In this document: positions 43,363-53,900 of the stretch, one piece after another
How the letters are laid out: each line of letters starts with the position of its first letter
Position numbering within the stretch: the stretch's first letter is position 1
From: Streptomyces sp. NRRL B-3428
GTDB lineage: Bacteria; Actinomycetota; Actinomycetes; Streptomycetales; Streptomycetaceae
DNA length: 64,000 nucleotides
NCBI GenBank assembly: GCA_000721375.1
Contig: JOGW01000019.1
Span: forward strand, 1-64,000
Direction of reading: 5' to 3'
Program-made: the position numbers and the translations under genes
The notes under the pieces: model-generated
The model's input: the letters and a program-made list of their open reading frames with translations, nothing else
Databases searched by the model: none
What the model was told of the DNA's origin: nothing

Positions 43363-44127
43363 TCAGTCCCAGTCCTGCAGCTGCCGGAGCAGGTCGGCGT
43401 CGCCCTCCATCCGCAGCGAGCCGGCCGGGATGCGCATGTACATGAGCAGGGCCATCTCGCTCGCCGTGCCGTGGACGGCGGCGGTGGGCCTGCTCTCGGC
43501 GGCCTCCGCGGCGGTGAGGCGGGTGAAACGGGAGCCGGCGGCGTCCACCGACTGGCGCCAGGAGCCGGCCTCAGCCGCGTGGTAGTCCATGGTGGCGGGC
43601 TCGCCCTGCCACGGGACCGTGTTGGTGCAGACGGTGGCGAGGAACTCCTCGATGGCGTCGCCCGCCTCGGTCGTCGGCAGCTCCTGCGGGGTACCGGAGG
43701 CCAACTGGGCGTCGTAGGTGTGGATCAGCGACTCCGGGACGCGGCGGCGGGCCACGGAGGCCACCGTGTGCGGCGAGGCGAGCGGCTCCCACCAGGCCCA
43801 GCAGCGCCGGTCCGGGCCGGCCTTGCGCAGAGCGGTGAGCAGCTGCTCCGTCGAGTCGGCCAGCCAGGCCAAGAGGGCCTCGCGCTCTCTGGGCGCCGCG
43901 AGTCCGTCCTTGCTCGGCCGCTCGTCGCCCGGCGCGGTGTTCAGCACGATGTGGGCCCAGAAGCGGTCCCCCTCGCTGAGGTGGTTCGCCAGGTCGTACA
44001 GCGTCCAGCCCGGGCAGGACGGGACGTCCGCGTCGAGGCTGGGGGCCGCGGCGACGGCGGCACGGAACGCGGCGGACCGCTCGTCGATCATCCGCAGCAG
44101 GGCGGGGAATTGGAGATGCTCAGTCAC
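43363..44127 (-). CDS. Maleylpyruvate isomerase N-terminal domain (DinB/MDMPI) protein
   Basis: 254 residues from ATG 44127. DinB four-helix domain with the metal-binding His of CPGWTLYDLANHLSEGDRFWAHIVL and the second site PESLIHTYDAQL (H-x-x-D). The C-terminal domain carries HGTASEMALLMYMRIPAGSLRMEGD, the usual MDMPI C-terminal motif. Members use mycothiol as cofactor in actinomycetes, for isomerisation or detoxification; substrate unknown. Flanked by a 115-bp gap without features and the MmpS-like gene. Confidence 0.9.
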   Translation of the reverse strand: MTEHLQFPALLRMIDERSAAFRAAVAAAPSLDADVPSCPGWTLYDLANHLSEGDRFWAHIVLNTAPGDERPSKDGLAAPREREALLAWLADSTEQLLTALRKAGPDRRCWAWWEPLASPHTVASVARRRVPESLIHTYDAQLASGTPQELPTTEAGDAIEEFLATVCTNTVPWQGEPATMDYHAAEAGSWRQSVDAAGSRFTRLTAAEAAESRPTAAVHGTASEMALLMYMRIPAGSLRMEGDADLLRQLQDWD

Positions 44128-44222
44128 GCAGATCTTGTATCACCGGGACTGGGGGCCAGGCACTTGGTTAAGCGCTGTGCAATCGGTCAAGCACCCGGCC
44201 AGGCACCCGGCTGTGCACTCGG

Positions 44223-44723
44223 TCAAGCACCCGGCTCCGGCGAAGGCGAAGGCGAAGGCGAAGGCAGCACCCCCGTGCACCCCGCCCTCCCATAAGCCCC
44301 GTCCGCCGTAGCGCTCTGCACATGGCGCCCCTTGACCGCGAGCGCGCACTTGGCGTGGCCACCCGCTGAGCCGAGCACCACGGAGACGACCGGGGTGCGG
44401 CCGAGCGGCACCTTGACCTCCATGCGCCAGGGAAGCTCGGCGCGCGTCACCGTCTCGGCCGTGCCCTGCTCACTCGTGCCCTGGTACGTGATGTCCACCT
44501 GGCCCTCGCCCGTGACCTCGTAAGTCACCGCGGCCGTGGGCACTTCGGCGGCCGGCTCGCCCTTGTCGCCGCCCCGCAGCACCCCGTACACCACGACGCC
44601 CGCGCAGAGGGCGACGAGCACCACGGCCGCCACGAGCCCCGGACGGTCGGCGAGTGCACGACGTCGCTCGGCGGGCTCGGCGGACTCGGAGGGCTCCACC
44701 CGCTCCTCGGTTCCAGTGGTCAT
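44223..44723 (-). CDS. MmpS-like membrane-anchored protein with Ser-Pro tail
   Basis: 166 residues from ATG 44723. A short acidic cytoplasmic start, one membrane anchor (about 30-48, GLVAAVVLVALCAGVVVYGVL), then an extracytoplasmic beta domain TYEVTGEGQVDITYQGTSEQGTAETVTRAELPWRMEVKVPLGRTPVVSVVLGS with a Cys pair (KCALAVKGR, AGCTGV). This matches the MmpS family pattern. The tail PSPSPSPSPEPGA is encoded by a GGCGAA hexamer repeated about five times and likely varies in length. No MmpL gene adjoins it. Confidence 0.78.
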   Translation of the reverse strand: MTTGTEERVEPSESAEPAERRRALADRPGLVAAVVLVALCAGVVVYGVLRGGDKGEPAAEVPTAAVTYEVTGEGQVDITYQGTSEQGTAETVTRAELPWRMEVKVPLGRTPVVSVVLGSAGGHAKCALAVKGRHVQSATADGAYGRAGCTGVLPSPSPSPSPEPGA

Positions 44724-44908
44724 GGCGTCTCTCCATGTGGGGCGGCACGGCCGGTTGCCGGTGCGACGAGGCCAGATACAAGGCCTATGGACCGATGCAT
44801 GTCAAGTTGCCGCCCAAATGGGGCATTCGGTGGCGCTGGCTGGATTTCATTGCCAACTCACCCTGATTTTCCTGTCTTTGGTGCCCCGTGCGCCTTATCG
44901 CCGTTCGT

Positions 44909-44970
44909 TTGACATGTGCATCTCTCGGCGGTGTAGAAGATTCCGCCGCCAACTGTCGTCCGACAGTTGG
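44909..44970 (+). promoter_or_regulatory. Promoter and palindrome upstream of the RHS gene
   Basis: TTGACA (44909-44914) with TAGAAG 19 bases later is a good vegetative-type promoter. Downstream, two perfect 10-bp arms CCAACTGTCG and CGACAGTTGG separated by TC (44949-44970) end 28 bp before the ATG; an operator or 5'-leader hairpin. The rest of 44724-44908 shows nothing recognisable. Confidence 0.65.
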
Positions 44971-44998
44971 GACTTGGTTCCTTCGCGAAGGGAAACCG

Positions 44999-47900
44999 AT
45001 GTACAGACCGAGAGCCAGACGGCTCCTGGCCACGACCGTGGTGCTGGCGGTGGCTTCCGCCCTGGCGCCCACGACACCCGCGTTCGCCGCGCCGCCGGAC
45101 ACCCAGCGGCTCGCGTCCGGGCTGAAGAACTTCCTGGGGATAGGCGACGACGACGCGGAGCCGGTGGAACCGCCGAGCCTCCCCGACACCGATGTCGCCG
45201 CCAACGAGCGCCTCCCCAAGGGCAAGGCCGCCGCCAAGCCCAAGCGGGTCAAGGAGCTCAAGGAGCGCCGCACCCCCCACGCCCGCTACTGGCAGCTGTC
45301 CGACGGACGCGTCCAGTCCGAGGTCTCCGCCGTGCCCGACGTGTACCCCACGGGCACGGGCAAGGAGCGGACCTGGAAGGCCATCGACACCGCGGTCACC
45401 GATACCGGCCGCAAGGGTTTCGAGAAGGCCAACACCACCAACCTCGCCCGCACGTACTTCGGTTCGCGCCCGGGCGAGCTCGTGCGTTTCGAGCTCGACG
45501 AGGGCCACTGGGTGTCCCTCGGGCTCAAGGGCGGCGACGCCAAGAAGCTGACCCCCGTCGCCGACGGCAACACCGTCACGTACAAGAACGCCTTCGGCGA
45601 AGGCGCCGACCTCACGTACACCGTCGGCAACGGCAGCGTGAAGGAGGGCATCGTCCTGCGGGAGCGCCCTGCGACCGCTCCGGTGTACGAGTTCACGCTC
45701 GACACCCATGGCCTTGAGGCCAAGGCGCAGAAGAACGGCAGCATCGCGCTGTACAGCGAGGGTGCCGGGCCCGAGCGGCCCGAACTCATCATCCCCGCGC
45801 CGTTCATGACGGATTCCAAGAAGGACGCCTCCTCCCCGTACGGGACCAAGTCCTCCGACGCCGTACAGCAGAAGCTGACCGGCAAGGACGGCTCGTACGC
45901 GGTGAGCCTGAAGCCGGATGCCAAGTGGCTGACGGCGGACGCGCGCCAGTACCCGGTGACGGTCGACCCGACCGTCACCATCGCGCCGACCCCGTCGCAG
46001 TCCGAGGACGTCATGATCTCCTCGGACGGTCCCGGGGACAATTACGACGGCAGCTGGCGGCTCTCCGTCGGCAACACCAACACGGGTTCAAGCCGCGCCC
46101 TGCTGCGCTTCGGCCTCTCGGGCATCCCCGCCGGGACCAAGCTCGACAACGCCGAGCTGAAGCTCTACTACGACCAGACGCACACCACGTCATCGGACGA
46201 GGTCGTCCTGGAGGCGCACCGCGCCACGGGCCCCTGGACCGAGACCGAGGCGACCTGGAACAGCGCCAAGGACCTGACCGGCGAGCTGTCCGGCACCTCC
46301 GTCCTGGTGGACGACGGTGACACGGGCACCACGGCCGCGCAGGGCGCCTGGCCCACCTCGACGAATACCGCGTACACGCAGTACGCGACGGGCCTGGACT
46401 ACCGCTACAACAAGGACGCCACCGCCGGCGACACCTACTCCTGGCAGCCGAACCTCCCCGAGGACGGCAATTACCAGGTGGACGTGCACTACGTCCCGGC
46501 CTCGGACCGCGCCACCAACGCCCCGTACACCGTGAACTACAACGGCGGCAGCAAGGCGTACTCCGTCAACCAGCAGGCGGGCAGCGAGGGCGAGTGGAAG
46601 ACGCTCGGCTCGCACCCGTTCAAGGCGGGCACGGCCGGCAAGGTCGTCCTCGGTGACGGACCCGCGTCGACCTCGACCGCCGTACAGGCGGACTCCGTCC
46701 GCTTCACCAAGGGCGGCGTGGTCACCAAGCGCGCCGAGGAGGCCAACACCTGGCACAGCTTCCCGGTCACCAAGACCGTGCAGCAGTGGCTGGACGGCAC
46801 GTACGCCAACAACGGCTTCGTGGTGAAGGCGGGCGACGAGTCCGCCACCGCGCCCAAGGGCGGTCCGCGTTACGAGGCCGCCGAGTACGCGTACGAGGGC
46901 GAGATCGCCAACTACCCGAAGCTCGTGCTCACTTACGGCACGCAGGGTGTGGACGTGAACGCGCCGCGCACCGTGCACGCCACGGGTGCCGAGCTGAACT
47001 GGCCCGCGTACACCGACCCGTCGGCCGCCAACACCGGTGACGACATCGTCGAGTACCAGGTGCACCGCAGCGTCTTCCAGCACTTCACGCCGTCGTACCA
47101 GACCCTGGTCTCGCCGGTAGCCAAGGACGTGAAGTCGTACACGGACACCACGGCGACGCCGACCCCGGCGGAATCCGCCGACCCGTTCGGCAACGCCTAC
47201 TACTACATGGTCGCGGTCAAGCTGAAGGACGGCCGTGTGCTGCCGTCCACGACCCAGCTCGTACGCCTCCCCAAGGCCGGCCGCACCACCGTCGTGCTGC
47301 AGAGCGGACAGAGCGACACCACGCTGTCCTCCGCGCAGCCCGCCACCGGCCACGACACCATCTCCGACTCCGGTCTCGAGCGGCCCTGGCTGTCGGTCGG
47401 CAACAACTCCGGTACGTACGGGACCACTCGGGCCCTGCTCGACTTCCCCGGTACCGAGAGCATCCCGGCGAACGCCCGCGTCCTGGACGCGCAGCTCGAC
47501 ATGTGGGGCTTCACCACCACGACGGGCACCAACGGCGCGGTCTACGAAGCACGCGGTCTGACCCGCGACTTCGACGAGACCACCGCCGGCTGGACCAAGG
47601 CGAACGCCACCACCAACTGGACCACGGCGGGCGGTGACATGGACGCCGCCGTCTCCGACACGGTCGGCACCGTCACCAATGACCCGGCGCGCCAGAGCTG
47701 GTCGCTGACCTCCCTGGCCCAGAAGTGGATCTCGGACCCCACGAGCAACCACGGTGTCGCCGTACGCCTGAACGACGAGTCGACCGCCGGGCCGCAGGAA
47801 CGCACCATGTTCCTGTCCTCGGAGGCCGAGGAGGCGGAGCTGCGTCCGCAGCTGGTCGTCACGTATCTCTCGAAGTCGACGGAGACCACGTACTTCGCGC

Positions 47901-50900
47901 CGTACACCCCGGCGCGGATGATCCCCGGTGACGAGTACACGGTCGACGTCACGCTGACGAACACCACGACCGCGACCTGGCCGGCGGGGGAGCGCTCCCT
48001 GTCGTACACCTGGTCGCTGCCCGACGGCACGGACGCCACCACCGGCGGCAACCAGGTGGCGACCCAGCTCGCCCACGAGGTGCTGCCCGGCGACTCCATC
48101 ACCGTCCCGGCCAAGCTCAAGGCCCCCATCAACTCGGACTCGGGCAACAAGCGCCTCGAGTACGTCCTGAAGTGGGACCTGAAGAACACCGCGAACAACA
48201 CGTGGCTGTCGGCCTCGGAGAGCATCGCGCCGCTCGCCCAGAACGTGCGCACCGAGGACCCGACCTCCAACCAGCTGGGTCTGGAGAAGTTCTTCACGTA
48301 CGCGGGCAAGAACACGGGTGCGGGCTCGTCGCTGATGACGAACCTGTACGCGGGCAACACGGTCTGGCAGTACAACGCGTTCTCCAACCCGGGCCGCGGT
48401 GTCTCCACCTTCGCCCGGTTCGCGTACAACTCGCAGGACACCTCCGACACGGTGCTCGGCCACGGCTGGTCCGGTCAGCTCGCCATGCCGCTCAGGCTCG
48501 GCGCCGCGCTGGACTTCCACCCGAACCCCAACCCGACGGAGGTCACCCTCCCCGACGGTGACGGCACCGCTCATGTCTTCCGCAAGCAGGAGGACGGCAG
48601 TTGGCGGGCCCCGGCGGGTGTGCACTACCTGCTGCGGCAGAACACCGCCGTGGACTGCAAGCCGAGCTCGGACGGCGACCCGCGTGCCTGGTCGCTGACG
48701 CGCCCGGACCGCAGCCAGTTCTTCTTCGACTGCGACGGCTATCTGACGTCGATCGTCGACAAGAACGGCAACACGCAGTCGTACACGTACGCCGAGCGCA
48801 AGTCGAACAACAAGCCGGTCAAGTTCCTCACGTACGTCGAGGACCCGGCGCAGCGCCAGTCGCTCACGGTCGAGTACTACACGAAGGCCGACACCAGCAG
48901 CCCGAAGATCATCGACCACGTCAAGTCGATGACGGACATCTCGGGCCGCAAGGTCACGTTCGAGTACTCCGACAAGGGCCTGCTCACGAAGCTCACCGAC
49001 GGTGCGGGCTCGTCCCAGCCCAAGGTGTTCGGCTTCACGTACGACATGGAGCAGGGCAACAAGAACGCCAAGCTGGTCAAGGTCACCGACCCGCGCGGCA
49101 ACAGCACTTCGCTCGACTACTACTACCCGAGCGAGGGTGACGATCCGAAGTTCCACTGGAACACGCAGACCCTGACGGACCGCCTCGGCGGGACGACCGG
49201 CTATGTGTACACGGACCCGGACGGAACCTCGGGCTCGGTCATCAACACCAAGGTGACCGACGCCGAGAACCACGCGAGCCAGTACGTGATCGACGGCTAC
49301 GGCCGTGCGACCGCGATGACCAACTCCAAGTCCGAGACCACGAAGATGGCCTGGGACACCGACAACAACGTGACGCGCATCGAGGAGGCCAACGGCGCCG
49401 TCACCAGCTGGAACTACGACCTCAAGACCGGCTATCCGCTGGAGCAGAAGGACGCCGAGGCCAACAAGAACGGCACCGCGGCGCAGACCTTCACCTACTC
49501 CTTCGGACTCGACGGCCATATCGCGGACCTCTTCGAGAAGAAGTCCCCGGAGGGCCGCACCTACCGGTTCGGCTATGACGCCAAGGGCAACCTGACGTCG
49601 GTCACCGACCCGAAGGGCGTCGCCACGGCGACCGAGGGCGACTACACCTCGCGTACCGAGTACGACGCGTACGGCCAGGTCGTCAAGGAGACCGACGCCA
49701 ACGGGAACGCCACGCATTACAGCGAGTTCGAGGCGGTCGGCTACCCGAAGACCATCAAGGACCCGGCGGGCCACGACTCGCACTTCGCGTACGACCCGCG
49801 CGGCAATGTCACCGAGGTCGTCAACGCCAAGGGCGCCAAGGTCACCCAGGCCTACGACGCCTTCGGCCGGCCCCTGGAGAAGAAGGAGCCCGTCAAGCAG
49901 GCGGAGAACGACTTCGTCGTCACGCCCGCACCCGTCTACGACGCCAACGACAACATCACCAAGGTCACGGCGCCGAACGGAGCGGTGTCCAGCTCGGTCT
50001 TCGACAAGGCCGACCAGGCCGTCGAGTCGGTCGACCCGGGTGACGAGGCCACGGATCCAGGCCGCAGGACGACCACGGTGTTCGACAAGGTCGGCAACGT
50101 CCTCAAGGTCACCGGTCCGCAGGGCAATCTGACCCCGGAGGAAGGCGACTTCACCGCCACCACCGTCTATGACGCGGTCTACCAGCCGGTCGAGATGGTG
50201 GACGCCGAAGGCAACAAGGCGACGGTGACGTACGACAACGTCGGCAACGTCGTCAAGGTCGTCGACCCGCGCAAGAACGCCAGCGCGGACCCCGACGACT
50301 ACACCACGCGCTACGAGTACGACCTCAACCACCGTGCCAAGCGCACCGTCGACGCCCTGGAGTGGGCCACCTCGGTCCGCTACGACAAGGACGGTCTCCA
50401 GGTCGGCTCGACCGACGCGGAGGGCAACGAGTCGCTCGCCACGTACGACGAGCGCGGCGCCCTGGTGGAGGCCAAGGTGCCGGCCAAGGAGGACGGCTCC
50501 GGCAACATCACCTACCGCACCACCAAGTACGAGTACGACCAGGTCGGCAACCGTACGAAGACGATCACTCCGCGCGGTGTCGAAACCACCGACGACGCGA
50601 CGGACTTCACGTCGGAGACGGTCTACGACGAGCTGAACCGGGTGAAGGAGGAGCGCTCTGCCTTCGACAAGGACGACGCGGCGTACGCCACCCCGGACTC
50701 GGTGTTCTACCAGTACGACTCCGTCGGCAATCTGCAGTCGGTCTCGGCTCCGCCGTCCGACGGCCAGACGGTGCGCAACGTCACCGAGTACACGTACTAC
50801 GACAACGGCTGGACCGAGACCTCGAAGGACCCGTGGGACATCTCCACGTCCTACGAGTACAACAAGCTCGGCCAGCAGCTGAAGAACACGCTCACCTCGG

Positions 50901-53900
50901 CGGGCGGCTCCCAGCAGCGCACCATGACCTGGGAGTACTACCAGTCGGGCAACGAGAAGGCCCGTGCGGACGACGGTGTGCCCGTCGGCAAGCAGGTCGT
51001 CCTCGTCGACAGCTCGGACTTCAACAACACCGCGCTCCAGGGCAACTGGGCGCGGACGCAGGCCGAGCAGCAGTACGGCTACGACACCTACTCGCACCCG
51101 GCGGGTGACGGCAGCTCCTCGCTGTCGTGGCAGCTGAACATCCCGCAGAACGGCACCTACGAGGTCTTCGTACGGCACCCGAAGATGACCGGGGCCGCCA
51201 GTGACGCCTCCTTCAAGGTCGATCACGACGGCGGCAGCGCGACGAAGACGGTCGACCAGACGCAGCGTGCGGGCGAGTGGATATCGCTCGGCAGCTACGC
51301 GTTCGTCGAGGACGGTCCGCAGAAGGTCACGCTGACCGACAAGGCGAACGGGACGGTTCTGGCCGACTCGGTGAAGCTGGTCCGCTCCACCACCGGTGAA
51401 ACGGACACGGAGCAGAAGGACTTCACCTACAAGTACAACGCGAACGGCAACAAGACCGAGGTCCGTGACCTCTCGCCGGGCGCGAAGATCGACACGTACC
51501 GGATCGCGTACGACGGTCTCAACCGGATCAGGACGGTCGAGGAGGTCGCGGCCGGCACGGTGAAGAACACCACCGCGCTGACCTACGACGAGAACGGCAA
51601 CCCGCTCACGTCCACCCACGACCTGACCTGGTCGAAGATCGAGTACGACGAGCGCGATCTGGTCAAGAAGGTGACCAACGCCGATTCACCCACCGCGGGC
51701 GACCAGCAGATCACCTCGATGTCCTACACCGGGCGCGGCCAGCTCCTGAAGCAGACCAAGCCCAACGGCAACACGCTCGACCTGAAGTACTACACCGACG
51801 GTTCGGTCCAGCAGTCGCTGGAGAAGAACTCGGGCGGCGCGGTGGTCGCGCAGCACGACCTGGAGTACTCGCCCAACGGGCACCGCTCCAAGGACGTCCT
51901 GAAGCTGATGAACGCCGACGACAACTCGGCCTACATCAACAACACGTACTCCTTCACCTACGACCCGCAGGACCGCATCACCAAGGTCGGCAAGGCGGGC
52001 GACGCCCCGGCGACCGAGGAGTACCGCTACGACCGCAACAGCAACATCGTCGAGCAGACGGTGGACGGCATCAGCACCACCCAGCGCTACGACCGCAACC
52101 GGCTGCTTTCGGCGTCGTCGCAGGGTGCCACGTCCACCTACAACTACGACCCGCTGGGCCGGCTCGACACGGTGAGCACCGGTGGCCAGACGGCCGAGAA
52201 GTACACGTACGACGGCTTCGACCGCACGGTGAAGGTGCGCTCGGGCGTCGGCGCCACGGCGCAGACCACGAGCTACGTCTTCGACCCCTTCGACCGGACG
52301 GTCTCCCAGACCACGACGGGCGACCAGGGCAAGACGACCGCGTTCACCTACCTCGGTCTCGACACCACGCTCCTGCGCGAGACCGTGGACGGCAAGGCCG
52401 ACAAGGACTACCAGTACGTGGCCGGCGGTCAGCGCGCCACGCAGATCAAGCACAAGGACGGCACCAAGGAGGTCTCGCAGTACGTCACCAGTCCGCGCGG
52501 CGATATCGAGGCGATCACCAAGGAGGACGGCAAGACCCGGGCCACGTACGGCTACACGGCCTACGGCAGTGACGACGAGTCGCAGATGACCGGTGCGGAC
52601 AAGCCGGGCTCGGGCGGCGCGGGGCAGGACTCGTACAACGCGTTCCGCTTCAACTCCTCGCGCTACGACGGTGCTTCGGGCACGTACGACATGGGCTTCC
52701 GCAACTACGACCCGGGGCTGAACCGCTTCCTGACCCGGGACTCGTACAGCGGCGCCATGGCCGACATGTCCCTGGCCACCGACCCGTTCACCGGTAACCG
52801 CTATGCGTTCGCGGGCGGCAACCCGGTCAGCTTCGTCGAGCTCGACGGGCACCTGTTCGGGCTCTCGCTCTCCGACATCGGTCATGCCGCGCTCGACGTG
52901 GTCGGCCTGATCCCGGTAGTCGGCGAGGTCGCGGATGTCGCCAACGGCATCTGGTACGCGGCCGAGGGCAACTACGCCGACGCCGCTCTCTCGCTCGCCT
53001 CGGCGATCCCGCTGGTGGGTTACGGAGCGACGGCGGTCAAGGCCGGCAAGTACGCCGCGAAGGGCATCGAGGCGGCCGACAGCGCCAACGACGCGCGCAA
53101 GGCGGCCGACAAGGCCGGCGATGTCGCGGACACCGCGGGTGACGCCCGCAAGGCCGACGGTCCCGACGGTTCGACGACGAAGTCGCCGGACCAGCCGGAT
53201 CCGAAGGCCTGCAAGACCAACAGCTTCGTGCCCGGTACGCAGGTCGTCCTTCCGGACGGCAGCACCACGGACATCGAGAAGCTGAAGGTCGGCGACAAGG
53301 TCGTGGCCACCGACCCGGAGACGGGTGAAACGGAGCCGCGCTACGTCACCAACGCCCGCAGCCACAAGGGCGAGAAGACCCTCGTCACCCTGACCGTCGA
53401 CCGTGACGGCAAGGACGGCGAGGCCAAGCCGGTCGAGATCACCTCGACGGCCGCTCACCTGTACTGGCTGCCGGACTTCGGCCGGTGGGTCGAGGCCAAG
53501 GACCTCAAGTCCGGTATGTGGCTGCAGACTTCAGCCGGTACCTGGGTCCAGATCACCGCGGTCGACACCGCGCACCGTACGGAGCGCGTCTACAACCTGT
53601 CGGTCGAGGGCGTCCACACGTACTACGTGGGCGCGAGCCACACCGCTGTTCTCGTTCACAACTGTGGCTATGAGAACGAGGCGATCGCCGCGCAGAAGCG
53701 CGCGGACGACCTCAAGAAGCAGTGGGGCAAGGGCCACGACTACTCGACGGTCACCGTGATCGGTGTGCGCAACAAGATCACGGGCAAGATCAGCGAGAAG
53801 GTGGCGCTGGCCGGCGGCAAGAACATCTCCGAGATCGGCCAGAACGTCCTCAAGAAGGGCGAGGAGTTCATCCAGGGCCAGCCGGTCCCCGGCCGTCTCA

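Noticed and set aside
44140..44349. Small minus-strand ORFs over the GGCGAA hexamer repeat
   Set aside because: They read the repeat in frames other than the MmpS-like gene and give low-complexity peptides.
46190..51619. 1809-codon minus-strand frame opposite the RHS gene
   Set aside because: Antisense shadow of the repeat-rich RHS gene; valine/arginine/glycine-rich with no domain.
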